NCBI GenBank assembly: GCA_964202895.1
Contig: CAXNJM010000001.1
Span: forward strand, 1,161,156-1,225,155
DNA length: 64,000 nt
Source of the DNA: JAJTDS01 sp964202895
GTDB taxonomy: Bacteria; Pseudomonadota; Alphaproteobacteria; Rickettsiales; UBA1997
Direction of reading: 5' to 3'
Position numbers and translations under genes: made by a program. How positions within the stretch are numbered: position 1 is the stretch's first letter; each line of letters starts with the position of its first letter. Shown here one piece after another: positions 16,927 through 25,062 of the stretch. The notes under the pieces were generated by a model. It was not told where the DNA came from. It searched no databases and saw only the letters and a program-made list of their open reading frames with translations.

Positions 16927-18209
16927 TGAAAATTATTATTATGGGTGCGGGTTTAATCGGGGTAACAACCGCTTATTTTCTTGCCCGCGAAGGGCATCAA
17001 GTTGTTGTTGTTGAAAAACAATCTAATGCGGGTGCGCAATGTTCTTTTGCTAATGGCGGTCAATTAAGCTACTCTCATATTGATCCATGGTCTGAAATAA
17101 ATTTTCTGTCAATTATAGCTAATTTTTTTAAGCCTTCCTCTTTTATTTCTGGCTCGAAAGTTTTTGCCCCTAGTTTTTTGTGGTGGTTTAGAAAATTTAT
17201 TAAAAACAATAATTCTAAAAAAAATACATCTATCGCAAAAAACTTATTCACTCTTTCAACCTACAGCCTCAAGGCTCTTGATGAAATAAGATTAATTGAA
17301 AAAGATCTTAAATTTCATTATAATCAAGAAGGTATTATACATTTCTTCCGTAGTAAAAAAATTTTTGAAAGAGAATTGAAAAAATTGGATTTTAAGAAAT
17401 CAATAAAATGTCCAATGCAAGTTTTGAGCCCAGAAGAGCTGATTAGAAAAGAGCCTAGCCTAATTAAGCTTTATGAAAAAAATAAACTAGCAGGAGGAAT
17501 ATTTTATAAAAATGATGCGGTGGGAGATGGTCATTTATTTACCGTTGGTTTAGAAAAAATCTGTCGTGAAAAATACGGAGTTGAATTTGAATATAATTGT
17601 GAAGTAAAAAATATTCTAACTAATCATGCCAACATTACAGGAATCAACACTGATAAACAAGTATTTCATGGCGATGCTTATATTTCAGCATTGGGAGCAT
17701 ATGGAAATAAATTATTGCAGGGAATTAGAATTGATCCGCAAATATATCCAATAAAAGGCTATAGCCTCTCAATCGAAACAAATGATGAATTTCCTGCTCC
17801 TAAAATAGGGCTTACTGATATTGAGAATAAAATTGTTTATAGTAAATTAGGAAACATTTTCAGAAGTGCAGGAACCATTGATATTGCTGGCTTTAGTAAT
17901 CATCTTAATAAAAAAAACTTATTTTTTATTAAAAAAGCTATTATTAATAGCTTTACTCATTATGGAAATATCAATGAAATTAAAAAATGGTCCGGTCTAA
18001 GGCCCTTCAGGCCCAATTCCACACCATTAATTTGTAAAGTTAGTAAATATAATAATCTTTTTCTAAATATGGGGCATGGCTCCTTAGGCTGGACACTTTG
18101 TGCTGGTTCAGCAAAATTAATATCGCAAATGGTTAATCAAGAGCATCTTGATGAAAGATTTGACTTCCTGCAACAAGACGAAAAAACTATTTATAAAGAT
18201 ATAAAATAA
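16926..18209 (+). CDS. dadA: D-amino acid dehydrogenase
   Basis: The 427-residue flavoprotein has the FAD-binding Rossmann motif MGAGLIGVTTAYFLAREGH at the N terminus and the DadA-type block SNAGAQCSFANGGQLSYS. The C-terminal GLRPFRPNSTPLI and NMGHGSLGWTLCAGSA are typical of DadA. It oxidises D-amino acids, chiefly D-alanine, to keto acids and feeds electrons to the respiratory chain. It is translationally coupled to the PAP2 gene. Recovery of D-alanine from peptidoglycan turnover is a plausible role. The alanine racemase partner dadX is not in the window. Confidence 0.92.
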   Translation: MKIIIMGAGLIGVTTAYFLAREGHQVVVVEKQSNAGAQCSFANGGQLSYSHIDPWSEINFLSIIANFFKPSSFISGSKVFAPSFLWWFRKFIKNNNSKKNTSIAKNLFTLSTYSLKALDEIRLIEKDLKFHYNQEGIIHFFRSKKIFERELKKLDFKKSIKCPMQVLSPEELIRKEPSLIKLYEKNKLAGGIFYKNDAVGDGHLFTVGLEKICREKYGVEFEYNCEVKNILTNHANITGINTDKQVFHGDAYISALGAYGNKLLQGIRIDPQIYPIKGYSLSIETNDEFPAPKIGLTDIENKIVYSKLGNIFRSAGTIDIAGFSNHLNKKNLFFIKKAIINSFTHYGNINEIKKWSGLRPFRPNSTPLICKVSKYNNLFLNMGHGSLGWTLCAGSAKLISQMVNQEHLDERFDFLQQDEKTIYKDIK

Positions 18210-18330
18210 ACGGCTCTAAAGCTTATCGCTTCTGCAAATTGGCTCTGTTGTGGTGCTGGAAGTTAAAAAGTGTTTTTGGTTAAAAAATTCTTTAATGCGG
18301 GTTAAAAAAATTTTAGAAAGATAATTTTTA

Positions 18331-18358
18331 TTGATTGTTATAAAAAATATTCTTTAAT
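18331..18358 (+). promoter_or_regulatory. Possible sigma70 promoter upstream of the tatC-linked gene
   Basis: TTGATT (18331-18336) precedes TTTAAT (18353-18358) at 16 bp spacing, about 40 bp before the start of the small gene at 18401. In such AT-rich DNA this match is weak. It is supported mainly by its position in the 190-bp gap after dadA, which otherwise shows nothing. Confidence 0.3.
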
Positions 18359-18400
18359 TAAAGGAAATTTTAATTATATTAACTTAACCGCAATATTTAT

Positions 18401-18775
18401 ATGGCAGATTCTTCAGCAACACCGGGCGTTAATTCAGCAATGCTGGCATCTATGAGTTCTCATAGCGGTCATCAAGGTTCCATGGTTTCAGGTAATGGTG
18501 GTCAAGGTGCTAATGCTCTTGGAGAAGTTGGTAGTGATATTGGTAGAGATATTATTAATAAATCTGGTTTAGATAGTGCAATGTCGATGTTTGTTGTCGA
18601 TGGAACCGATTTAAAACCATTATTTGATGCTGCGGGTCAAGCAATGGTTGGCAATATTAACAGTGGCGGATTACCAAAAGAAATGGCAACCATAGCTCCA
18701 AATGATAAGGTAACTCAAGATATCAATTTGGGTAGCTTTAACCCTATTGGTAATAGAGAGGGTCAAAAACATTAA
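18401..18775 (+). CDS. Unknown 124-residue Gly/Ser-rich protein upstream of tatC
   Basis: The protein is not recognised. It has no signal peptide or membrane helix. The first 50 residues are rich in Ser, Gly, Met and Ala with a few His. The middle contains a VVDGTDLKPLFDAAGQA block and the end is polar (KVTQDINLGSFNPIGNREGQ). Codon use is like its neighbours, and it ends 2 bp before tatC, so it is probably expressed with it. It is not TatA or TatB, which need an N-terminal helix followed by an amphipathic helix. It may be a small structural or secreted protein. Confidence 0.7.
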   Translation: MADSSATPGVNSAMLASMSSHSGHQGSMVSGNGGQGANALGEVGSDIGRDIINKSGLDSAMSMFVVDGTDLKPLFDAAGQAMVGNINSGGLPKEMATIAPNDKVTQDINLGSFNPIGNREGQKH

Positions 18776-18777
18776 TA

Positions 18778-19527
18778 ATGCAACAAGATGCAACATTGCA
18801 ATATCATATCGCAGAATTAAGGTCTCGCCTTGTTATATCTGTAATTAGTTTTATAATTGCCTTTATTTTTTGTTATTATTTTGCTGAAGAAATTTATAAA
18901 ATATTGTTGAGACCCTTTGCTAATGCTATTTCCAACAAAAATGGTGATTATCGCTTAATTTATACTAATCCCGCTGAAGCCTTTACAACTTATCTTCGTT
19001 TGTCATTATGGTCGGCAATTTTTTTAACTGCCCCGATTTTCTTAAATCAATTTTATTTATTTCTCGCTCCCGCTCTTTATAAAAATGAAAAAAAATATGC
19101 TCTATCGATAATTGTTGGCTCTCCTGCTTTGTTTTTGTTAGGCTCCTTAATGGCTTATTTTTTTATTGCCCCTTTGGCATTAAAGTTTTTTTTAAGCTTT
19201 GAAGCGGTTAATTTTGGAGCTAGTAATTTGCAATTGCAATTAGAAACTAGAATTAGCGAATATTTAAAATTAATTATCAATTTAATTATGGGCTTTGGCA
19301 TAGCCTTTCAATTGCCGTTAATATTACTATTATTGCTAAAATTTAAAATAATTTCAGTAAAATTTTTGGCACAAAAAAGAAGATATTGGATTGTAATTAT
19401 TTTTATAATTTCAGCAATTTTAACCCCTCCCGATGTCGTGAGTCAGGTTTTATTAGCATTGCCAATGATTCTTTTCTTTGAGATAGTTATTTTAATAGCT
19501 AAAAGGTGGGATAAATCAGCGAAATAG
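18778..19527 (+). CDS. tatC: Sec-independent protein translocase TatC
   Basis: The 249-residue protein shows six membrane helices and the TatC landmarks. These are LQYHIAELRSRL at the cytoplasmic N terminus, FTTYLRLSLWSAIFLTAPI after the first helix, and GFGIAFQLPLIL and ILTPPDVVSQVLLALPM in later helices. It recognises twin-arginine signal peptides and, with TatA/TatB, exports folded proteins. tatA and tatB are not adjacent. It follows the unknown small gene by 2 bp and converges on metZ with a 4-bp gap. Confidence 0.95.
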   Translation: MQQDATLQYHIAELRSRLVISVISFIIAFIFCYYFAEEIYKILLRPFANAISNKNGDYRLIYTNPAEAFTTYLRLSLWSAIFLTAPIFLNQFYLFLAPALYKNEKKYALSIIVGSPALFLLGSLMAYFFIAPLALKFFLSFEAVNFGASNLQLQLETRISEYLKLIINLIMGFGIAFQLPLILLLLLKFKIISVKFLAQKRRYWIVIIFIISAILTPPDVVSQVLLALPMILFFEIVILIAKRWDKSAK

Positions 19528-19531
19528 CTGG

Positions 19532-20737
19532 TTATATAACCTCTAAGGCATTTTTTATATCATTGATTAAATCTTGATAATTCTCTATCCCTACTGAAAG
19601 CCTACAGCTTGTTGGCTTAATGTTGATTTCTAACTGCTCCTCCGCCGATAAATTAGAATGGGTAGTGGTTGCTGGATGAGTAATGAGAGATTTAGAATCG
19701 CCTAAATTGTTTGATATATCAATTAAATTTAATTTATTTAAAAAATTAAAAGTTTGCTGTTTGTTGCCGTTAATTTCAAATGCTATCATCGCACCACCTG
19801 AATTCATTTGCGATTTCGCGATTTCATATTGAGGATGAGAAGATAAAGAGGGGTAAAATGTTCTTTTTATTTTAGGGTGATTATCTAAGAACTTAGCAAT
19901 TTCAAGGGCATTAATGCAATGTCTTTCCATTCTTAGATGAAATGTTTCAAGAGATTTTAAAATTATCCAGCTATTAAAAGGGCTCAATGCGGGGCCGGTA
20001 TGGCGATGAAAAGGCAACAATATTTCATTGATAAAATCTGCTTTGCCAAGCACACAACCGCCGAGAGACCTGCCTTGTCCGTCAAAATGCTTAGTGGTAG
20101 AATAAACTATGATATCTGCTCCTAACTCAAGGGGCTTTTGGCAATATGGCGAAGCAAATATATTATCGACAATTAATTGGGTATTATTTTTTTTGCAAAT
20201 TTTAGCTATCATTGCGATATCAATGATTTCAAGGGTTGGGTTTGCAGGAGTTTCGATAAAAACTAATTTGGTATTAGGGCGAAAGGCTTTCTCCCAATTT
20301 TCTTGATTAGTTCCTTCAACAAGAGTTACCTCAATTCCATAATTAGGAAGTATTTTCGTGGCAATGTGGAAACAAGAGCCAAATAAAACCTTAGAGGCAA
20401 TAAAGTGGTCTCCTGTTTTTAGTTGACACATAATTGCAGAAAACACTGCCGACATTCCGCTAGCCATTACACAGGCAGATTCTGCATTTTCTATTAGCGA
20501 TAATCTATCTTCGAGCATTTTTAAGTTAGGGTTGAGATAGCGAGAATAAACAAAACCAGGCTCTTCTTTGTTGAATCTTCTTTCTGCTGTTTCGGCATCG
20601 TTGTAACAGAATCCTGAATTCATGAAAATTGCTTCTGATGTTTCGCCAAAATTTGAGCGAATTGAACCACCTCTAACTAGTTGGGTTTCAATCTTTAGAT
20701 TTTTAAAATCAATATTCTTGTTTTTATAGTTACTCAT
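19532..20737 (-). CDS. metZ: O-acyl-homoserine sulfhydrylase (direct sulfhydrylation)
   Basis: The 401-residue PLP enzyme of the Cys/Met metabolism family starts with LKIETQLVRGGSIRSNFGETSEAIF. The PLP lysine is in YSTTKHFDGQGRSLGG. The cofactor phosphate site is in ESACVMASGMSAVF, and SLITHPATTTHSNLS is near the end. The 'RGG' N-terminal block and the metX/metW neighbours favour MetZ, which makes homocysteine from O-succinyl- or O-acetylhomoserine and sulfide. Its start overlaps the 3' end of rlpA by 8 bp. Cystathionine gamma-synthase cannot be fully excluded from sequence alone. Confidence 0.9.
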   Translation of the reverse strand: MSNYKNKNIDFKNLKIETQLVRGGSIRSNFGETSEAIFMNSGFCYNDAETAERRFNKEEPGFVYSRYLNPNLKMLEDRLSLIENAESACVMASGMSAVFSAIMCQLKTGDHFIASKVLFGSCFHIATKILPNYGIEVTLVEGTNQENWEKAFRPNTKLVFIETPANPTLEIIDIAMIAKICKKNNTQLIVDNIFASPYCQKPLELGADIIVYSTTKHFDGQGRSLGGCVLGKADFINEILLPFHRHTGPALSPFNSWIILKSLETFHLRMERHCINALEIAKFLDNHPKIKRTFYPSLSSHPQYEIAKSQMNSGGAMIAFEINGNKQQTFNFLNKLNLIDISNNLGDSKSLITHPATTTHSNLSAEEQLEINIKPTSCRLSVGIENYQDLINDIKNALEVI

Positions 20738-21470
20738 TTTTGTTAATGTTTAATTTTTGTAAAATATTTTTAGTTTGTTTAGGAAGTAGCTCCACTCTAA
20801 CCTCGGTGGTGCCTTGATTTTTAAAGCCTAATTTCTCTGCAACTTTTTGCGAAACATCGATGATTCTGCTTTTAGCAAAAGGCCCGCGATCATTTACTCT
20901 GGCAATTACTGATTTATTATTTCTTAAATTGGTAATTTTTACCCAAGACGGCAATGGCAAGGTGCGATGTGCCGCCGTTAGACTCTGAACATTATATAGC
21001 TCGCCATTTGCAGTTCTTCTGCCGTTAAATTCATTTCCATACCAAGAGGCTTTGCCAGTTTCTTGATAGGATTCATATGTTTTTGGTTGATAATGTTTGC
21101 CCTCGACAATGTAGGGGTTGCCAACTTTAAAATTAGCATTGTAATTGCCATTCTCATCAACAATTTCATCATGGTCAAACAAGGCACTATAATCGACTAA
21201 TTCTGTTTCTTTGTTGTTTAATTCTGGGTCTTGTAAATTAATTTTTATATCTTCCTTTTCTTGAAAATTATTAAACAATTCTTGGCTCTCGAAATAGCTA
21301 CTATCGCTTGGAGATAGTTTTGATAGTTTTTTCTTAAAATTCCTTTTTTGAATTAGGGTTTTGGTAGAACTCTTTTTTTTGCCAATTTTATGATCTTTGA
21401 TATTATTTGCACAGCTGATTAAATTTAAAATAATAATAGTTATTAATAGGCGATAAATATATTGCTTCAT
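20730..21470 (-). CDS. rlpA: RlpA-like septal ring lytic transglycosylase lipoprotein
   Basis: The 246-residue protein begins with a lipoprotein signal peptide whose lipobox is LISC (Cys about residue 20). A low-complexity Lys/Ser/Asp region follows. A double-psi beta-barrel domain occupies about residues 130-235, with GKASWYGNEFNGRRTANGE, AAHRTLPLPSWVKITNL and RVNDRGPF. RlpA cleaves denuded peptidoglycan glycans at the septum and poles. The C-terminal SPOR domain found in many homologues is absent. It sits unusually between metW and metZ, coupled to metZ by overlap. Confidence 0.92.
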   Translation of the reverse strand: MKQYIYRLLITIIILNLISCANNIKDHKIGKKKSSTKTLIQKRNFKKKLSKLSPSDSSYFESQELFNNFQEKEDIKINLQDPELNNKETELVDYSALFDHDEIVDENGNYNANFKVGNPYIVEGKHYQPKTYESYQETGKASWYGNEFNGRRTANGELYNVQSLTAAHRTLPLPSWVKITNLRNNKSVIARVNDRGPFAKSRIIDVSQKVAEKLGFKNQGTTEVRVELLPKQTKNILQKLNINKNE

Positions 21471-21476
21471 TAGTGA

Positions 21477-22211
21477 TTATTGCTTGATATTACTAAGAGG
21501 AGATGGTGATAAAATTTGGTTATTGAGAGGATTATTGCTAAATTCCTCTACCAGCACCTCTTCTCCAGTTAAGCAAAGCTGATTCTTGGTGATTAAGAAT
21601 ATGCCATATTGAGCGAATAAATTAGCTAGATATTGAGTTGAAAGAATTTTATTTAATAATTTTTTATTAGTAAGAAATAATCGTTTTTTTATTGTAAAAT
21701 CAAGATCTTGACATAGTTTTTCAAAATCAATAATTGAGCAAAAGTGAATATTGGGAGTATTGAACCATTGAAAGGGAATGTTTTTATTTACGGGCATTGT
21801 TCCTTTAATTGCAAGATGCAATCTATTTTGAAAATAAGCAAAATTAGGAAAAGAAATAATTGCAAAATTTGCGATTCTTAACATTTCTTGCAATATTTTC
21901 TTAGGATTATTAGTCGCCTGCATAGTTTGGCTTAAGATTGCATAATCAAAACTATCATCTGGATAATAACTTAAATCATTATCTGCATTGCCGTGAATTA
22001 CTGAAATACCGCCTTTCATTGCTTCGGTTAGTTTTTCTTGCGATATTTCCAAACCTCTGCCATCGATATTTTTTTGCATTTTTAAAAAGTGCAAAAGCTC
22101 TCCATTTCCGCAACCAATATCAAGAACCTTGCTTTTTGGTTTGATCATTTCAGAAATTATTTCTAGATCGTAACGAATATTTTTATTGATAATGTTTTCA
22201 GTGATATCCAT
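21477..22211 (-). CDS. metW: Methionine biosynthesis protein MetW
   Basis: The 244-residue protein has a class I methyltransferase fold with the SAM-like motif KVLDIGCGNGELLHFL. MetW-specific blocks are DGRGLEIS, SFDYAILSQTMQA and SFPNFAYFQNRL. MetW partners with MetX and is needed for full homoserine acyltransferase activity in proteobacteria. Spacing to metX is 3 bp, so the pair is cotranscribed. The C terminus is about 40 residues longer than many MetW proteins and polar. Confidence 0.93.
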   Translation of the reverse strand: MDITENIINKNIRYDLEIISEMIKPKSKVLDIGCGNGELLHFLKMQKNIDGRGLEISQEKLTEAMKGGISVIHGNADNDLSYYPDDSFDYAILSQTMQATNNPKKILQEMLRIANFAIISFPNFAYFQNRLHLAIKGTMPVNKNIPFQWFNTPNIHFCSIIDFEKLCQDLDFTIKKRLFLTNKKLLNKILSTQYLANLFAQYGIFLITKNQLCLTGEEVLVEEFSNNPLNNQILSPSPLSNIKQ

Positions 22212-22214
22212 AAA

Positions 22215-23369
22215 TTAATTAAGAAAATTTGCAATTGCTTGGCTGGTTGGTTCATTTTTAACTAAAAATGAGTCGTGACCATTGCAACTGTTAATTGTAA
22301 CAAAGCTCACTTTTGCATTGCAGGCAAGAATGCTCATGGTTAATTTTTTAGCTTCACAAGCTGGAAATAGCCAATCATCGCTGAATGATATGATGCAAAA
22401 ATCAATATGTGAAGAATTTGCAAAAGCAAGACTTAAATTATTATTGAAATCTTTTTCTAAGTCAAAATAATCAACCGCTTTAGTGATTGCAATATAGGAA
22501 TTAGGGTCAAATCTCTCAATAAAATTCAGGCCTTGATAATGTAAATAATTTTCAACTTCAAATTCAGGAGAGTGCTTAGAATCAATGCTGACAATTTTTT
22601 GATGATTATTATTTTGTAAATTTCTGCCGAATTTTCTTTGTAGTGATGATTCTGATAGATAGGTAATATGTGCTGTCATTCTTGCGACTGCAAGCCCTCT
22701 ACTAGGAAAAGTTTTTTCTAGTAGGTAGTTTCCCTGACAAAAATTTGGATCAGTTAATATTGCTTGTCTACCCACTTCGTGAAAGGCAATGTTTTGCGGG
22801 CTATGCCTGTAAGAGCAGGCTAGGGCAATAATTTTATTGATTTTTTGTGGATAAATTATTGACCAAGTTAAGGCCTGCATTCCTCCCGTTGAGCCTCCAA
22901 CAACAGCATATAATTTTTTAATTCCAAAATGTTCAATTAGCAAATTTTGAGCATTGACTATATCGTTGATATTGATGGCGGGGAAGCTTCCCCCATATAT
23001 TTCCCCCGTATCTTGATTGATTTCTTTTGGTCCAAAGGAGCCCATGCAACCTCCTATTACATTAGAGCAGATGACAAAAAATTTATTGGTATCGATCGCC
23101 AAGCCTTCTCCAACGATGAATTTCCACCAGCCATCTTTCTCGTTAACGGGGTTTGTAGAAGCGACGTATTGGTCTCCCGTGAGGGCATGACAAATCAGAA
23201 TTGCATTAGATTTATCTTGATTTAGTTCTCCATAGGTTTGATAAGCGATAGGAAAATTACTAATCGCAGTGCCATTGCTAAGCAATAGAGGCTTATCTGC
23301 ACCTAAATTAATTATTTCCCCTATTTCTATTTCGCGGTAATTAGCTCCAAATACTGATATTTTTTGCAT
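22215..23369 (-). CDS. metX: Homoserine O-acyltransferase
   Basis: The 384-residue alpha/beta-hydrolase acyltransferase has ICHALTGDQYVA near the N terminus. The nucleophile serine is in VVGGSTGGMQAL, and the catalytic Asp and His are in FSDDWLFP and NSCNGHDSFL. It activates homoserine by acetylation or, as often when paired with MetW, succinylation, committing it to methionine. It is the first gene of metX-metW-rlpA-metZ. Its leader holds no recognisable SAM-II riboswitch; a hairpin lies at 23424-23466. Confidence 0.94.
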   Translation of the reverse strand: MQKISVFGANYREIEIGEIINLGADKPLLLSNGTAISNFPIAYQTYGELNQDKSNAILICHALTGDQYVASTNPVNEKDGWWKFIVGEGLAIDTNKFFVICSNVIGGCMGSFGPKEINQDTGEIYGGSFPAININDIVNAQNLLIEHFGIKKLYAVVGGSTGGMQALTWSIIYPQKINKIIALACSYRHSPQNIAFHEVGRQAILTDPNFCQGNYLLEKTFPSRGLAVARMTAHITYLSESSLQRKFGRNLQNNNHQKIVSIDSKHSPEFEVENYLHYQGLNFIERFDPNSYIAITKAVDYFDLEKDFNNNLSLAFANSSHIDFCIISFSDDWLFPACEAKKLTMSILACNAKVSFVTINSCNGHDSFLVKNEPTSQAIANFLN

Positions 23370-23423
23370 CTAAATAATATATTAAATTGTTTTTTAGATT
23401 AATTTGTAGATTTTTAACTTTCT

Positions 23424-23466
23424 TCTCCTCTCTTTTTATTATTTACCTAAAGAAAAAGAGAGGAGA
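23424..23466. terminator. Perfect 14-bp inverted repeat between the PEBP gene and metX
   Basis: TCTCCTCTCTTTTT (23424-23437) pairs perfectly with AAAAAGAGAGGAGA (23453-23466) around a 15-nt loop. It lies 14 bp after the PEBP gene stop and about 55 bp before the metX start on the same strand. It most simply ends PEBP transcription. On the minus strand the 3' flank is AAGAAAG rather than a U-run. It could also influence metX as an attenuator. Confidence 0.55.
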
Positions 23467-23479
23467 TTTTATCGGTTGA

Positions 23480-24076
23480 TTATCTGGAATATTTGCCAAT
23501 TGTTTGAGTTTTAGCAATCATATTTTGATTTATTGTAAAGCCAACTAATGCAGGAGAAGGGTCTTTCGGTAATTCTAATTTATGAACTTTTAAAGCATAA
23601 ATTGTAAAAATATAGCGATGTGCTTTATCGCCTTGTGGAGGGCAGGGGCCACCAAAAGCATAGGTTCCATAATCGTTTTTAATTTGCAATATTCCTTCTT
23701 GTAGTTCTGGTTTATTTTGAGCTCCAAAATTTACTGGGAGCTGTGAATAAGTCGCGGGAATATTGACAACCGACCAATGCCACCAACCACTACCAGTTGG
23801 AGCATCTGGATCATAGGCAGTAATTGCGAAGCTTTTTGTTTCTAGAGGAGCATTTTTCCAGATTAATTGTGGGGATTTATTTTCTCCTGAACAGCCAAAT
23901 CCTTTAAAAACCTGACTATTGCTTATTTTTCCGCCCTCTTTGAAGCTAAAGCTTTGAAATTGAAATTTTGCATTGTTTTTTGTGGTATTGTTTTGCGATT
24001 GGGCAATTGCAAAATCAGAATTAAAAATGATTAGAGAAATTAATAGTAAATTATAGAAATTGATTTTTTTTATCAT
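23480..24076 (-). CDS. Secreted YbhB/YbcL-family (PEBP) protein
   Basis: The 198-residue protein has a signal peptide (hydrophobic about residues 8-25, ending near IAQSQ). The phosphatidylethanolamine-binding-protein fold follows. Family landmarks are FGCSGENKSPQLIWKNAP, the ligand-site motif DPDAPTGSGWWHWSVVNIP and FGGPCPPQGDKAHRYIF. Bacterial members have no firmly settled function; anion or lipid-head-group binding is likely. It is probably periplasmic. It stands alone, 130 bp after the TauE-like gene on the same strand. Confidence 0.9.
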   Translation of the reverse strand: MIKKINFYNLLLISLIIFNSDFAIAQSQNNTTKNNAKFQFQSFSFKEGGKISNSQVFKGFGCSGENKSPQLIWKNAPLETKSFAITAYDPDAPTGSGWWHWSVVNIPATYSQLPVNFGAQNKPELQEGILQIKNDYGTYAFGGPCPPQGDKAHRYIFTIYALKVHKLELPKDPSPALVGFTINQNMIAKTQTIGKYSR

Positions 24077-24207
24077 AATTTTAAGTTTTTAGTTATTTTT
24101 ATTGCTTTAGCAGATTGTGGTTGATAATGTTTGAATCTATTTTTTTAGATATAATACATTAATTTAGTTTTTAATATAGTTGTTAATAAATGAAGATACA
24201 ATATCAT

Positions 24208-24930
24208 TTATAAAAATATTTTTAAACCAAATTTTAAGCCAGCAAACATCGTTACTAGACCAATTAGTTTTTTAAAAAAACTTTCACTAATTATTAAATG
24301 AAGCAGATGTCCAAGCTTTATCGATATAAAAACGGGAATTATAACCCATAAAATATTGCTAAATAATTCTAACTTTAGCTGTTTATTAATAGAAAGATTA
24401 ATAAAGCGAGTCAAGTTAAAAAATACAAAAAAAATTGCCATAGTGGTTCTTAATTGCGATTTATTGAGAAAATCGTTTTTTAGAGCATTTACCCAAAATG
24501 GACCGCCTATTCCAAATGCTCCCTGCGAAATACCGCCAATCAAAATTAGTTGATTTTTAAAGATTTTAGGTAGCTCATAATTATCAAAAGCAATGATTTT
24601 TAGAGATAAAAGAAGTAATATTGTTCCGAAAATAATCGACAACAGGCTTTCTGATAAATGGCTAAAGGCATAAACCCCAATTATTGTGCCAATTAAAGCA
24701 ATTGGCATTGATTTTAAAAATATTTTTTTATCGAAATTTTTTATATCAGTAATTGCGATATAAAAGCTTGAACAAGTGCCGATGTAAAGTCCTGCCATAA
24801 TCATTGTTTTTAAATCAATGAAAAAGCCCAATATAAAATAAGCAATTAAACCACCGCCAAAACCAACTATGCTTTCTATGAAAAATCCGATTGAAAAAGC
24901 TGTTGCTATTAATAAAGAAATACCTAGCAT
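24208..24930 (-). CDS. TauE/SafE-family permease
   Basis: The 240-residue protein has about seven to eight membrane helices. It carries the family repeat features FFIESIVGFGGGLIAYFIL near the N terminus and the matching QGAFGIGGPFWVNAL in the second half. The family exports or imports sulfur-containing or organic anions. Sulfite or sulfoacetate cannot be chosen from sequence. It is divergent from the beta-barrel gene at 25063 across about 130 bp. Proximity to methionine genes makes a sulfur role tempting but unproven. Confidence 0.85.
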   Translation of the reverse strand: MLGISLLIATAFSIGFFIESIVGFGGGLIAYFILGFFIDLKTMIMAGLYIGTCSSFYIAITDIKNFDKKIFLKSMPIALIGTIIGVYAFSHLSESLLSIIFGTILLLLSLKIIAFDNYELPKIFKNQLILIGGISQGAFGIGGPFWVNALKNDFLNKSQLRTTMAIFFVFFNLTRFINLSINKQLKLELFSNILWVIIPVFISIKLGHLLHLIISESFFKKLIGLVTMFAGLKFGLKIFL

Positions 24931-25062
24931 TTAGAGTTATATTGGATAAAATAAACTGGATAAATTACATAAAATTAACTTAAAAAAAGCCAATTATTTC
25001 AATCTTTACTTAGTAATCAACAGATAAATTAAAAATTTTTAATTAGTTTTAAAAATAAAAAT

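Noticed and set aside
18401..18775. TatA or TatB
   Set aside because: The protein has no N-terminal membrane helix and no amphipathic helix, so position beside tatC is not enough.
23370..23423. SAM-II riboswitch upstream of metX
   Set aside because: The 54-bp leader is AT-rich and lacks the conserved pseudoknot sequences; only the hairpin further upstream is clear.
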